Shown here piece by piece: positions 6,823-13,748 of a stretch of 33,448 nucleotides of DNA. Made by a program: the position numbers and the translations under genes. The notes beneath the pieces are model-generated. The model saw nothing but the letters and a program-made list of their open reading frames with translations. It made no database searches and was not told the DNA's origin. Origin of the DNA: a virus. Positions within the stretch are counted from its first letter, which is position 1. The number at the start of each line of letters is the position of its first letter. The stretch spans positions 1-33,448 of IMG/VR virus record IMGVR_UViG_3300050014_000668, one strand, 5' to 3'.

Positions 6823-7038
6823 GTGAGCGACGCCACCCGCACGGACGGCTCCAGCGAACCCGGGGGGAAGCACGAGGACTGCCGCTATTTCGTCCTGGAC
6901 ATGAACCATGACCCCTACGCCACCCCGGCGCTGAAAGCCTACGCCGAAGCCTGCCGCTACTCCCATCCCCAGCTTTCCAAGGATCTGTTCGTGCAGCTCG
7001 GGTATGACCCCGAAGGGCACATCATCCTCAACCACTGA
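6823..7038 (+). CDS. Small hypothetical protein
   Basis: GTG 6823 follows AAGGAG with 7-nt spacing. The 71-aa product is polar with no clear motif (CRYFVLDMNHDPYATPALKA is the most structured part). It is supported by SD, packing, and the CCTGTCCA motif at both flanks. Confidence 0.55.
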   Translation: MSDATRTDGSSEPGGKHEDCRYFVLDMNHDPYATPALKAYAEACRYSHPQLSKDLFVQLGYDPEGHIILNH

Positions 7039-7060
7039 TCCTGTCCAAAAGGAGGAAACC

Positions 7061-7312
7061 TTGACCCGCTATGAGAACCGCGAACAGGAACGCCAGGAAT
7101 ACCGGGGCGATGTTTTCTATGAGGTGTGGCGCAGTGGGGGCGACCCTGACCGGGTTGACTACGACCGTGTGAGCGACCGTTTCTATGACGGCTACAGTGC
7201 CGAGGAAGCCGCCCATTCCGAACTCCGCAGCCAGCGCCCCACCGAGCCCGTTTCCGATGAACCCGAATATCCCATCCAGGACTATTCGGGCGAAATCCCC
7301 GACAACGAATAG
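7061..7312 (+). CDS. Small acidic hypothetical protein
   Basis: TTG 7061 follows AGGAGG with about 6-nt spacing. The 83-aa product is rich in tyrosine, arginine and acidic residues (YENREQERQEYRGDVFYEVW; VDYDRVSDRFYDGYSAEEAA) and probably helical. No family is recognised. Confidence 0.55.
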   Translation: MTRYENREQERQEYRGDVFYEVWRSGGDPDRVDYDRVSDRFYDGYSAEEAAHSELRSQRPTEPVSDEPEYPIQDYSGEIPDNE

Positions 7313-7321
7313 CACCTGTCC

Positions 7322-7453
7322 ATGATTAATCTTTCCGGATCGGCCGCACTCATAATCGCGTGCAACTGCGCCGTCTGGATTTGGCTTTCCTGTGCCAATC
7401 CGGCCAAGCACGATCCAGATGAGGATTGTGGGTGGGGCGGCATGTGGAATTGA
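7322..7453 (+). CDS. Possible small membrane peptide
   Basis: ATG 7322 overlaps the last base of the CCTGTCCA motif and has no SD. It opens a 43-residue ORF with a hydrophobic segment (LIIACNCAVWIWLSCA) and a polar end. It could be a small membrane protein or signal-bearing peptide, or noncoding sequence before promoter P2. Absence of an SD lowers confidence. Confidence 0.35.
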   Translation: MINLSGSAALIIACNCAVWIWLSCANPAKHDPDEDCGWGGMWN

Positions 7454-7455
7454 GG

Positions 7456-7488
7456 TTGACGGGCGCCTGGTTTGACCCACAATGGAAC
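7456..7488 (+). promoter_or_regulatory. Promoter P2 with operator GACCC-ACAAT-GGAAC
   Basis: TTGACG (7456-7461), a 16-nt spacer and CACAAT (7478-7483). The inverted repeat 7474-7488 covers the -10; its right arm is GGAAC instead of GGGAC. The start codon of the next gene is 18 nt behind the -10, so the leader is only about 11 nt and begins almost at the SD. Confidence 0.65.
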
Positions 7489-7500
7489 AAAGGAGCCACC

Positions 7501-7752
7501 ATGCCGAATACCCCTGACCCTGAAGGCCCATGCCAGAAAAAGACATGGCGCGGGTGCTGCTGCGATTGCCGCTTCCACATCCAAGACTTCCATCACTGCT
7601 GCCCGGTGCCTGATCGGGTGCCTGGGACGTGCGTTTGCAATGATCCCAAGGGCTGGATCTGCTGGCCGGCATTCGGGTCGCATGCCTATTCCGGGTGGAC
7701 CGAGCATGGATACTGCGAATGCCATACCCCCAAGAAAGGAGCAACGAGATGA
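7501..7752 (+). CDS. Cysteine-rich small protein
   Basis: ATG 7501 follows AAAGGAGCCACC. The 83-aa product has ten or more cysteines (GCCCDC, HHCCPVP, TCVCND, GYCECH) and several histidines, implying one or more metal sites. Function is unknown. It is the first gene behind promoter P2. Confidence 0.6.
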   Translation: MPNTPDPEGPCQKKTWRGCCCDCRFHIQDFHHCCPVPDRVPGTCVCNDPKGWICWPAFGSHAYSGWTEHGYCECHTPKKGATR

Positions 7753-7973
7753 GACTGAAGTGCCTCCTGCAGGGAGGGTGCCGGTTCGAGGAGACCAAGA
7801 TCGAGGTTCTCCCTCCCGACCAGGAACATCAGACCACCAGGATCCTGACCTTCTCGAAGTGCCCATGGTGCCTCGACACCCGGGCCACGATCACAAGCCC
7901 GGAGCCCTCCGAGACCCGCAACACCCTTCCCCGCAGGTGGAGAGACAACGGCGCGACAGGGAGCCAGGCATGA
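7749..7973 (+). CDS. Small hypothetical protein with CPWC motif
   Basis: ATG 7749 overlaps the previous stop (ATGA) and follows AAAGGAGC. The 74-aa product starts MRLKCLLQGGC and has KCPWCLD in the middle, a possible four-cysteine metal site, then a basic tail. No family is recognised. Confidence 0.55.
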   Translation: MRLKCLLQGGCRFEETKIEVLPPDQEHQTTRILTFSKCPWCLDTRATITSPEPSETRNTLPRRWRDNGATGSQA

Positions 7974-8245
7974 GCTACGAACCTGAGGTATTCCGGCCGG
8001 CGCGCCCAGTCCACGCCTCTCGCCGTGCGACCGCGGAGGACATCCAGGGATACGTGCTGGATGCCCTGCGGGGCATGCCGTGCGCGCTTAGCATCGAGCA
8101 GGTGGCCGACAAGGTTACCGAAGACTGGGTCAAGATCACGCCCAAGGATGCACAGAGGGCACTCCGCGCTCTCGTGGGACAGGGACAAGTCGAGGACAAG
8201 TCAAACGGCGCAGGCACCCTCTGGGCGCGCGCCAGGAGGGCATGA
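7970..8245 (+). CDS. Small winged-helix-like protein
   Basis: ATG 7970 overlaps the previous stop and follows GGGAG. The 91-aa product has ATAEDIQGYVLDALRGMP, then LSIEQVADKVTE and DAQRALRALVGQGQVEDKS, the order of a winged HTH with wing ending in LWARA. It may bind DNA. It pairs in style with the wHTH genes at 854 and 10960. Confidence 0.55.
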   Translation: MSYEPEVFRPARPVHASRRATAEDIQGYVLDALRGMPCALSIEQVADKVTEDWVKITPKDAQRALRALVGQGQVEDKSNGAGTLWARARRA

Positions 8246-8247
8246 CC

Positions 8248-8460
8248 ATGACTCTCGGACCCAACGAGCCAACTCACGACCCAATCACCCACCGGCCCAC
8301 CAGGGCATTCATCCAAGCCCAGGCCCAGGATCATGTTGCCTATGGATGGTCCGCTCGTCCCGGCACATGGGATCGCAACATCGAATGGACCGACGAGGAT
8401 ACTGCGATCTACGTGGTCGAATACCGCACCGCCGTCGCTAAAGCGAAAGGGAGATTGTGA
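8248..8460 (+). CDS. Small hypothetical protein
   Basis: ATG 8248 is about 7 nt after AGGAGGG; ATG 8242, which overlaps the previous stop, is only 1-2 nt from that SD and is less likely. The 70-aa product has a polar N-terminus and YVVEYRTAVAKAKG at the end. No family is recognised. Confidence 0.5.
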   Translation: MTLGPNEPTHDPITHRPTRAFIQAQAQDHVAYGWSARPGTWDRNIEWTDEDTAIYVVEYRTAVAKAKGRL

Positions 8461-9407
8461 TGGCCGAGAACACGAAGATCGAGTGGGCCCACCACACCGT
8501 GAATTTTTGGTGGGGCTGCACCAAGGTCAGCCCGGCATGCCAGAACTGCTATGCCGAGGCCCAGGACCGGCACTTCCACCCAGGCCCATATGAGAAAGCA
8601 GAGGCGTCCCATTGGGGCGACAGCGCCCCGCGGATGCTTCGGGTCGAGGCAGCGCGGAAGGAAGCCTTCAAATACCAGCGCCGGGCGGAGAAGGAAGGCG
8701 TCCGGTTTCGGGTCTTCACGAACAGCATGTCGGACTTTTTTGAGGATCGGCGCGACCTTGACCTCGCCCGCCTGGATGCGCTGGACATCATGGCGCAGAC
8801 CCCCAACCTGGACTGGCTGGTACTTACGAAAAGGCCGGAACGGATCATGGACCTGCTCAAGCGGGCCAGCGCCATGGCTGTCCGCACCAGCGGGCTCGCT
8901 GAATTCCTGCGCGCCTGGACGGGGGAGTGGAACTGCGACCCGCTGCCGCCGGCCAACGTCTGGCTGGGCACCACGGTCGAGAATCAGGAGTGGGCCGACA
9001 AGCGGATCCCGGAGATCCTGCGGGTCCCGGCCTCGGTCCGGTTCCTGTCCTGCGAGCCGATGCTGGGACCCATCAATATCAGCCGCTACCTTCCGCGCAC
9101 CCCCGAGAAGCAGAAGGGCACCGAGTGGGATGCATTTGGGATCGACTGGACCATCTGCGGTGGTGAGAGCGGCGCGCGCGCCCGCCCGATGGACGTCAGG
9201 TGGGCCCTGAGCCTGCGCGACCAGTGCGCCGCGGCCGGCGTCCCCTTCCTGTTCAAGCAGTGGGGGGAATGGCTTCCCGACAACCAGAATCCAAGGATCC
9301 CGGGGCCCAGCGGGGCATCCCAGGCGATTCGGGTCGGCAAGGCGCGCGCCGGCCGCCTCCTAGATGGCATGCTTCATGACGGATATCCAAAGGTGAACCA
9401 TGACTGA
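8460..9407 (+). CDS. DUF5131 (phage Gp37/Gp68) family protein
   Basis: ATG 8460 (with GTG 8457 just before) follows AAGGGAG. The 315-aa product opens with TKIEWAHHTVNFWWGCTKVS followed by PACQNCYAE, and later has DWLVLTKRPERI, WLGTTVENQEWADKRIP, RFLSCEPMLGPI, ICGGESGARARPM and FLFKQWGEW, all hallmarks of DUF5131. The C-x6-C-x2-C cluster near the start recalls radical SAM proteins, to which this family is thought to be related. The substrate is unknown. It is common in phages and mobile elements. Confidence 0.9.
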   Translation: MAENTKIEWAHHTVNFWWGCTKVSPACQNCYAEAQDRHFHPGPYEKAEASHWGDSAPRMLRVEAARKEAFKYQRRAEKEGVRFRVFTNSMSDFFEDRRDLDLARLDALDIMAQTPNLDWLVLTKRPERIMDLLKRASAMAVRTSGLAEFLRAWTGEWNCDPLPPANVWLGTTVENQEWADKRIPEILRVPASVRFLSCEPMLGPINISRYLPRTPEKQKGTEWDAFGIDWTICGGESGARARPMDVRWALSLRDQCAAAGVPFLFKQWGEWLPDNQNPRIPGPSGASQAIRVGKARAGRLLDGMLHDGYPKVNHD

Positions 9408-9675
9408 CGTGTTCTGCCATTTGAACGATCGCGTCGATTCCCCGGACGGCACCACCACCGTCGTCTGCCAGTGCAGGTGCGGCAGCGCGGAGGCGGTCAC
9501 CCTTCCCACCGCCGAACTAGAGGCATACATGGGTGGCACCATGATGTCTGAGCGTGCGATGCCGAGCCTGGATGAGGGGCAGCGCGAACGGATCATCACG
9601 GGCATCTGTGGACCATGCTGGGACGCGATGAGAGCCGAGGACGAAGAAGAGGAGGGCCCCTATGCCGAAGCTTGA
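9400..9675 (+). CDS. Small cysteine-containing protein
   Basis: ATG 9400 overlaps the previous gene by 8 nt and follows AAAGGTG. The 91-aa product has CQCRCG and later CGPCWDAM, a possible zinc site, and an acidic end (EDEEEEGP) whose codons also supply the SD for the next gene. Function is unknown. Confidence 0.55.
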   Translation: MTDVFCHLNDRVDSPDGTTTVVCQCRCGSAEAVTLPTAELEAYMGGTMMSERAMPSLDEGQRERIITGICGPCWDAMRAEDEEEEGPYAEA

Positions 9676-9982
9676 ACTGCAGACCACGCCCGAAATGTGT
9701 GTGGCATACCTCGATGCGCAGGCCAAGCATGGTCTGGCCAACAGCGCCGACGCATGGGTGGTGCAGGATGCCGCGAGCGCCCATGTGATCCTGGCCCTGC
9801 TCCGGAAGGCACACGAAGCCCTCTTGCGCTCAGGGATTCAGGAAGCCGAATGCGAGGATCCGGATGGGGCATGCTACGAGTGCGGGTGCTCTGTCATGGA
9901 TGGGGATGCGCATACCGCGGAGTGCAGCATCCACGCCCGCCAGGAGGCACTGGACGCCGCGAAACCATGGATGGAGGAGTGA
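9662..9982 (+). CDS. Small hypothetical protein with C-terminal Cys/His cluster
   Basis: ATG 9662 follows GAGGAGGG inside the end of the previous gene. The 106-aa product is helical at first (VQDAASAHVILALLRKAHEA), then has ACYECGCSVMDGDAHTAEC and H, a C-x2-C-x-C...H...C cluster that likely binds zinc. No function is recognised. Confidence 0.6.
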   Translation: MPKLELQTTPEMCVAYLDAQAKHGLANSADAWVVQDAASAHVILALLRKAHEALLRSGIQEAECEDPDGACYECGCSVMDGDAHTAECSIHARQEALDAAKPWMEE

Positions 9983-9983
9983 G

Positions 9984-10262
9984 ATGAGTCTTCTGTTTCA
10001 GCCTGACGACAGGGTGCGCCTGACGCGAGAGGCATCGGCATTCTATGGATTCGGGGCCAACCAGGGGGCAGGCGGGGTCGGGACAGTGCTCTTTGCTGGA
10101 CCGCGCCCATGTCCTGTCCCTGGCGGGGATCCACGTCCCTACCGTGTCGAATGGGACACCGGCAACACGAACACCTATCGTGAAGGAGACCTGGAAGCAG
10201 CCGAGGACGCCATGGATTCTGAGGATGCCCCGACCAACATCATCCCGTTTGGCCGCCGATGA
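9984..10262 (+). CDS. KOW/SH3-like small protein
   Basis: ATG 9984 lies right after the previous stop with GGAGTGAG upstream. The 92-aa product has FQPDDRVRLTREASAFYG, then GGVGTVLFAG and YRVEWDTGNTNTYREGDLE, the strand pattern of a KOW or SH3-like barrel of the type common in small phage proteins. The tail is acidic. Binding partner unknown. Confidence 0.6.
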   Translation: MSLLFQPDDRVRLTREASAFYGFGANQGAGGVGTVLFAGPRPCPVPGGDPRPYRVEWDTGNTNTYREGDLEAAEDAMDSEDAPTNIIPFGRR

Positions 10263-10603
10263 CCCTGCCGCCTCAGAATAGGCCCCACGCAAAGACACGC
10301 CCCATGCCGATACCTGGCCGGTGCTACCGCAATGGTGCCGGCCAGGTTCGTCGCTTTATCGGGGTTGATGAGGGCCACGCGGATTTCATCGTCGTGCTTC
10401 CCGGGCCCGGGGGCGCCTACACCAGCCAATACCCAGCCGGCCACCGCGGGCGCATGGCCATCAACAGCTTCCGGCAGTGGCTGGTGCAGGAGTGCGATGA
10501 GACCGGAGCCATCCTGTCCACCCCGGGGTTAAGGCCCCCCAAGCCGCGCACCGACGGATTATTCAAACGCCTGAAACTTTCACTTGCGGAAAGCGTAGTT
10601 TGA
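10259..10603 (+). CDS. Small basic hypothetical protein
   Basis: ATG 10259 overlaps the previous stop. The 114-aa product has RCYRNGAGQVRRFIGVDEGH and FIVVLPGPGG, suggesting a small beta domain, and a basic C-terminus. No family is recognised. Its last codons contain promoter P3. Confidence 0.55.
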   Translation: MTLPPQNRPHAKTRPMPIPGRCYRNGAGQVRRFIGVDEGHADFIVVLPGPGGAYTSQYPAGHRGRMAINSFRQWLVQECDETGAILSTPGLRPPKPRTDGLFKRLKLSLAESVV

Positions 10604-10616
10604 CCCACAATGGAAC
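10584..10616 (+). promoter_or_regulatory. Promoter P3 with operator GACCC-ACAAT-GGAAC
   Basis: TTGCGG (10584-10589), 16-nt spacer, CACAAT (10606-10611). The operator-like repeat at 10602-10616 is identical in its 15 nt to that of P2. The -35 is weaker than in the other sites. The promoter lies inside the 3' end of the previous gene. Confidence 0.6.
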
Positions 10617-10633
10617 AAACACAAGGAGCCAGC

Positions 10634-10936
10634 ATGAAGGCCAAACAGATCATCATCGCCGCTGCCGCCACTGCGGTCCTCGGCGCCGGAGCCATCTTCT
10701 ACTTCACCCGGCCGCCGATCGAGAAGACCCTGATCGAAGACCAGGTCCGCCTGATCAGCATGGATCCGATCCGTTGGACCGGCTTTCAGAAGGTCGGAGC
10801 CGAATTCCCCGGTCCGGACGGCGACGGGATGTGCCAGATCTGGGCCGCAGACTTCTGGATCGGGGCAGCCCCCATCTCCATCCGCTACATGGAATTCCGG
10901 AGCCACGGGAAGGTCCGGATGGTTCCGATCGGATAA
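10634..10936 (+). CDS. Membrane-anchored small protein
   Basis: ATG 10634 with AAGGAG just upstream is preferred to ATG 10610, which lies in the operator. The 100-aa product has KAKQ then a hydrophobic segment (IIIAAAATAVLGAGAIFYF) that anchors it or acts as a signal peptide, followed by a soluble domain of about 75 residues with WTGFQKVGAEFPGPDGDG and WAADFWIGA. Function is unknown. Confidence 0.6.
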   Translation: MKAKQIIIAAAATAVLGAGAIFYFTRPPIEKTLIEDQVRLISMDPIRWTGFQKVGAEFPGPDGDGMCQIWAADFWIGAAPISIRYMEFRSHGKVRMVPIG

Positions 10937-10959
10937 CTCCACCAGCACAGAGGCACACC

Positions 10960-11178
10960 ATGACTTCCACCCTGAAGAACATCGACATCGACATCCCCAT
11001 CCACGCGGCACTTCTCGCAGACCTCAAGCAAGGGGCGAGGATCAAGCCATCGGCCTGGGCCAAAGAGCGGGGGATTCCATGGCAGGGAGTTTCATCCTAT
11101 CTCACCAAGATGAACCACGAAGGGCTCTGCGAGTGCTACGCCGGAACCTACTTCATCCGCGCCCAGGAGAAAGCATGA
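10960..11178 (+). CDS. Small HTH-like protein
   Basis: ATG 10960 follows AGAGG by 6 nt. The 72-aa product has IHAALLADLKQGARI, KPSAWAKERGIPWQGVSSYL and TKMNHEGLCECYAGTYFIR: helix, recognition-like helix and wing. A DNA-binding role is plausible, similar in build to the gene at 7970. Confidence 0.5.
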   Translation: MTSTLKNIDIDIPIHAALLADLKQGARIKPSAWAKERGIPWQGVSSYLTKMNHEGLCECYAGTYFIRAQEKA

Positions 11179-11414
11179 TTAAAGTAGGCGACATCGTTCG
11201 GGTGAAAGAACCCGATAGGTTTAAGGTGGCGTTTTCCACCAGGATCAAAGACCGGGACGGCGTCGTGGAGTCTGTTTTCACCCCTCTCGGATGGGGAGCC
11301 CAGGTCCGCGCCAGAGTGCGGTTTTTGAAGCGCAACGGACGTGGGAAGGAATTCATCGAAACCATCAATATCAACGATCTTGTTCCTGTCATCCGCACCC
11401 AGGAGGGATCATGA
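11175..11414 (+). CDS. Small KOW-like protein
   Basis: ATG 11175 overlaps the previous stop. The 79-aa product begins IKVGDIVRVKEPDRFKVAF and continues KDRDGVVESVFTPLGWG, RVRFLKRNGRGKEFIETINI, NDLVPV. This is a small barrel of the kind that gives phage KOW-like proteins. Basic face suggests nucleic-acid binding, not proven. Confidence 0.55.
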   Translation: MIKVGDIVRVKEPDRFKVAFSTRIKDRDGVVESVFTPLGWGAQVRARVRFLKRNGRGKEFIETININDLVPVIRTQEGS

Positions 11415-11623
11415 GAGATTGCCCGAAGTGCGGGAAGCCGGTGCGCCTGGGAGCCTACCGTATCACCATCAACCGCAAGCACGGGGTCGGGCATTACGTG
11501 GCGCACATGGACGGATCCCCGATGTGCGAACCGGGGTGGGACTGCGCGACGATGAAGCCATACCCCAAGAACGAAGCCGACAAGCCCTGGCGGAAGCTGG
11601 TTGACCGCTGGGAAGCCCAATAG
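11411..11623 (+). CDS. Small zinc-knuckle protein
   Basis: ATG 11411 overlaps the previous stop; AGGAGGG is upstream. The 70-aa product starts MRDCPKCGKPVRLG and has HYVAHMDGSPMCEPGWDCA, giving CxxC plus two further cysteines and histidines. Likely one zinc site. Function unknown. Confidence 0.6.
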   Translation: MRDCPKCGKPVRLGAYRITINRKHGVGHYVAHMDGSPMCEPGWDCATMKPYPKNEADKPWRKLVDRWEAQ

Positions 11624-11636
11624 GAGGGGCCAAGAC

Positions 11637-12026
11637 ATGCAGAAGTCATTCACTTTCGAGAATGAAGCCAAGCCTATTTGGGCCACAAAGACCCAGGCGA
11701 CTTCTCTTGGGGTCTGGAAAGATGGGGTGAGCCTCATCACCGAAGAGAGCGAGACCGAGCGTAAGGCCGGCTTCATCCCTGCCTACCGGCTCCAGAAGGG
11801 CAAGCGCTACCGGATCACCATCGAGCCGATCGCTAAACAGGAGGATCCATTGAGCCGAGTATTTGATCACCCGAACATGACCAATTTCGAGTGCCCAGTC
11901 TGCCACACCAATAAGGATGCCCCCGTGGTCCTGGTTCCCATCCCCGGGACCGAGAATGACGGTATTTGGGAGGCGAAGCAGGTCCACAAGGAATGCTTTG
12001 ACCTTGTTCTCAAAATGCAGGCGTGA
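11637..12026 (+). CDS. Hypothetical protein with CPVC motif
   Basis: ATG 11637 follows AGGAGGGG. The 129-aa product is strand-rich (FTFENEAKPIWATKTQAT; YRLQKGKRYRITIEPI) and has FECPVCHTNKDAP, then HKECFD at the end, a possible C-x2-C...H-x2-C zinc site. No family is recognised. Confidence 0.55.
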   Translation: MQKSFTFENEAKPIWATKTQATSLGVWKDGVSLITEESETERKAGFIPAYRLQKGKRYRITIEPIAKQEDPLSRVFDHPNMTNFECPVCHTNKDAPVVLVPIPGTENDGIWEAKQVHKECFDLVLKMQA

Positions 12027-12043
12027 TTCAACAGGAGGAATCC

Positions 12044-12895
12044 ATGAATAAGCAGTTCAACCCAGGCGATCCGGTGTTCACCCTCGACGGGCAACTGGTC
12101 ACCTACATCGCCAAAGTGAGCGATGGTCACTGTGTCCGCCCTGTCTACGAGGGCGACGACGGAGAACTGTATGAGGACGGATCGCCCATGGTGGTGAACC
12201 AGGTCTTCGACACGCCGCCCACCGAACGCCTCGAGAAAGAGGTGGCGAAGCTGACGGAGAGGATCGAGGCCAAGCGCCAGGAACTTTCCGATCTCCAGAC
12301 AACCATCCGGGTTACGACGGAGACCACCAAGGACCGAATCGAGGCCATCAAACGCCACGAAGGACTGGCCCGGCTCGACGACTTCCTCGCCGGCCGAATC
12401 ACGCATTTCGTGGAAAAGAACTATGGCCCTCCCGTCATCAAGGAATTCAAGAAGGCCATGGAATCCGAGGAGGAGGGTCAATACAGCCGGGTGCGCCCCC
12501 TGCGCCTCCTCTCTCTCTTCGGCAAGACCGATGGTGATTTGACCTGGGGCATCAACAGGTATTCCGACGGGAGCGGCGACCACTCGGATGTCTATCCCTG
12601 CTGCTCCCTGGATGAAGCCAAGGCAAAAGCCAGGGAACTGATGGAGGTCGAGTTCAAGGAGGCGCGCGAGAAGAATCGGGATCTGAGTTACTGGGATAGA
12701 TGGGAGGCCGCCGCGGCTGCAGCCGACATGATGATTCCTGTCGACATCCAGGCCATGAACATCCAGGGGGTCATCCGGAACGCACAGACGAATTTGGGCA
12801 GGGCTGAATCCGAGGCCCAGACATGGAGAGTCCGCCTCACGACCGCTTCCTCCAACCTCGCCGCGCTCAACAACTCGAACCAGAAGGAGGGCTGA
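12044..12895 (+). CDS. Coiled-coil protein with KOW-like N-terminus
   Basis: ATG 12044 follows AGGAGGAA. The 283-aa product begins with a small barrel-like part (NPGDPVFTLDGQLVTYIAKV), then a coiled coil from about residue 60 (TERLEKEVAKLTERIEAKRQ), a mixed middle domain with YPCCSLDEAKAKARELMEVE, and a second helical stretch to the end. It may be a scaffold or regulator; no family is recognised. Confidence 0.6.
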   Translation: MNKQFNPGDPVFTLDGQLVTYIAKVSDGHCVRPVYEGDDGELYEDGSPMVVNQVFDTPPTERLEKEVAKLTERIEAKRQELSDLQTTIRVTTETTKDRIEAIKRHEGLARLDDFLAGRITHFVEKNYGPPVIKEFKKAMESEEEGQYSRVRPLRLLSLFGKTDGDLTWGINRYSDGSGDHSDVYPCCSLDEAKAKARELMEVEFKEAREKNRDLSYWDRWEAAAAAADMMIPVDIQAMNIQGVIRNAQTNLGRAESEAQTWRVRLTTASSNLAALNNSNQKEG

Positions 12896-12896
12896 A

Positions 12897-13094
12897 ATGC
12901 CTCGCAAAACTATCGCCCAGATCAAGGCCGAGATTAAATTCGGGGAATCTATCCCTTCCCCCTGCTGTGCGAACTGCAAGCATTGGCCCGGTGTATGGGT
13001 AGGGTGCAAGCATCCCCAGCACGAATTTGCGCTAAGGAAGGAGCCCCGGTCCACCGTCTGCGCTGATCACCATTTCGACCGCCACAAGCATTGA
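12897..13094 (+). CDS. Small zinc-binding-like protein
   Basis: ATG 12897 follows GGAGGG one base after the previous stop. The 65-aa product has CCANCKHWPGVWVGCKHPQH and CADHHFDRHKH, a C-x2-C...C...C pattern with many histidines, like small phage metal-binding proteins. Function is unknown. The junction behind it has CTTGTTCG, a near match to the stop-associated motif. Confidence 0.6.
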   Translation: MPRKTIAQIKAEIKFGESIPSPCCANCKHWPGVWVGCKHPQHEFALRKEPRSTVCADHHFDRHKH

Positions 13095-13119
13095 GGGGGC
13101 TTTCGCCTGATCTTGTTCG

Positions 13120-13152
13120 TTGACAGGCGCAGTATTTAGCCCACAATGGGAC
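13120..13152 (+). promoter_or_regulatory. Promoter P4 with operator AGCCC-ACAAT-GGGAC
   Basis: A consensus -35 TTGACA (13120-13125), 16-nt spacer and CACAAT (13142-13147). The inverted repeat is at 13138-13152. This has the best -35 of the set. ATG of the next gene lies 23 nt behind the -10. Confidence 0.75.
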
Positions 13153-13169
13153 AAAGGAAAGGACCCATT

Positions 13170-13526
13170 ATGAAGATCGAAGTCGCCGACGAGTTGACCC
13201 AGTTCGACGTGGCCTTCATCAAGGCCATGGCCAAGGGGATCGTGCTGGCGCGCATCAAGTATCCCGGGCCCCGCGGCCGGTTCATCGCTTTCGCTGCTGA
13301 ATTCGGCGAGGCGCTCCACGCCGTCCAGAAGATCGTCACCGGCCGGGGAACCGTCAAGGAACTGGGAGCCGAGCTGCGCCAAGCGGCCCAGATGGCCTGC
13401 CGATTCGCAGTCGAGGGCGACCCCATGGAATTCCCGCCTGAGTCCCAGGGCGAATTCCCTTGCATCGTCCAGCCCGACCCCACCATCAAACCTCATCACC
13501 CCGGATACCGCGGCACCACAACTTGA
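13170..13526 (+). CDS. Hypothetical protein
   Basis: ATG 13170 has AAAGGAAAGG upstream; ATG 13146 lies inside the promoter and is rejected. The 118-aa product is mostly helical (FDVAFIKAMAKGIVLARIKY; GEALHAVQKIVTGRGTVKEL) with a proline-rich end. No family is recognised. First gene behind promoter P4. Confidence 0.6.
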   Translation: MKIEVADELTQFDVAFIKAMAKGIVLARIKYPGPRGRFIAFAAEFGEALHAVQKIVTGRGTVKELGAELRQAAQMACRFAVEGDPMEFPPESQGEFPCIVQPDPTIKPHHPGYRGTTT

Positions 13527-13536
13527 GGAGGGAAAA

Positions 13537-13692
13537 ATGGCACGATGGATGATCACTGAAGACCGCCATAGCATCGTAGAGAAAGAGGTCGAAGCCGACA
13601 CCCAGCAAGAAGCCGAATCGAAAGCGGCTGAAATGGATGGCATCGAAACCGACAACTGGCTTTACGACTCGACGACCAAACGCCTCGATTAA
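13537..13692 (+). CDS. Small acidic hypothetical protein
   Basis: ATG 13537 follows GAGGAGGG. The 51-residue ORF (MARWMITEDRHSIVEKEVEA onward) is acidic, with a strand then a helix. It resembles the many small DUF-type phage proteins with an N-terminal beta strand, but no family can be named. A GGCCCG-CA-CGGGCC hairpin lies behind it at 13715-13728. Confidence 0.55.
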   Translation: MARWMITEDRHSIVEKEVEADTQQEAESKAAEMDGIETDNWLYDSTTKRLD

Positions 13693-13748
13693 AGCCAATA
13701 ACCTTTTTCACCCAGGCCCGCACGGGCCGCATACAAAGGAGCACCACA

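Larger units (their letters stand above)
3350..7322 (+). repeat. Dispersed stop-associated motif C(C/T)TGTCCA, 10 junction copies
   Basis: The same short sequence follows the stop codon of every gene from 3349 to 7312, beginning 0-5 nt after it. Copies start at 3350 (CTGTCCA), 3752, 4043, 5230, 5435, 5900, 6176, 6787, 7040 and 7315; 3752 and 5230 are CTTGTCCA, 5900 is GCTGTCCA, the others with C are CCTGTCCA. An orphan copy is at 2853 and a variant CTTGTTCG at 13112. A spacer of 10-30 nt with its own SD then leads to the next start. Three junctions add GC hairpins: 3354-3372, 3762-3777 and 5911-5925. Confidence 0.8.

Noticed and set aside
10512-10520. CCTGTCCA as another stop-associated motif
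   Set aside because: It lies inside a coding sequence far from a stop codon.
11867-13054. 395-codon leftward ORF
   Set aside because: It lies antisense to well supported rightward genes with SD sites; long open antisense frames are expected at this GC content.
13715-13728. GGCCCG-CA-CGGGCC hairpin as a terminator
   Set aside because: No T-tract follows on the transcribed strand and the next gene starts 20 nt later.
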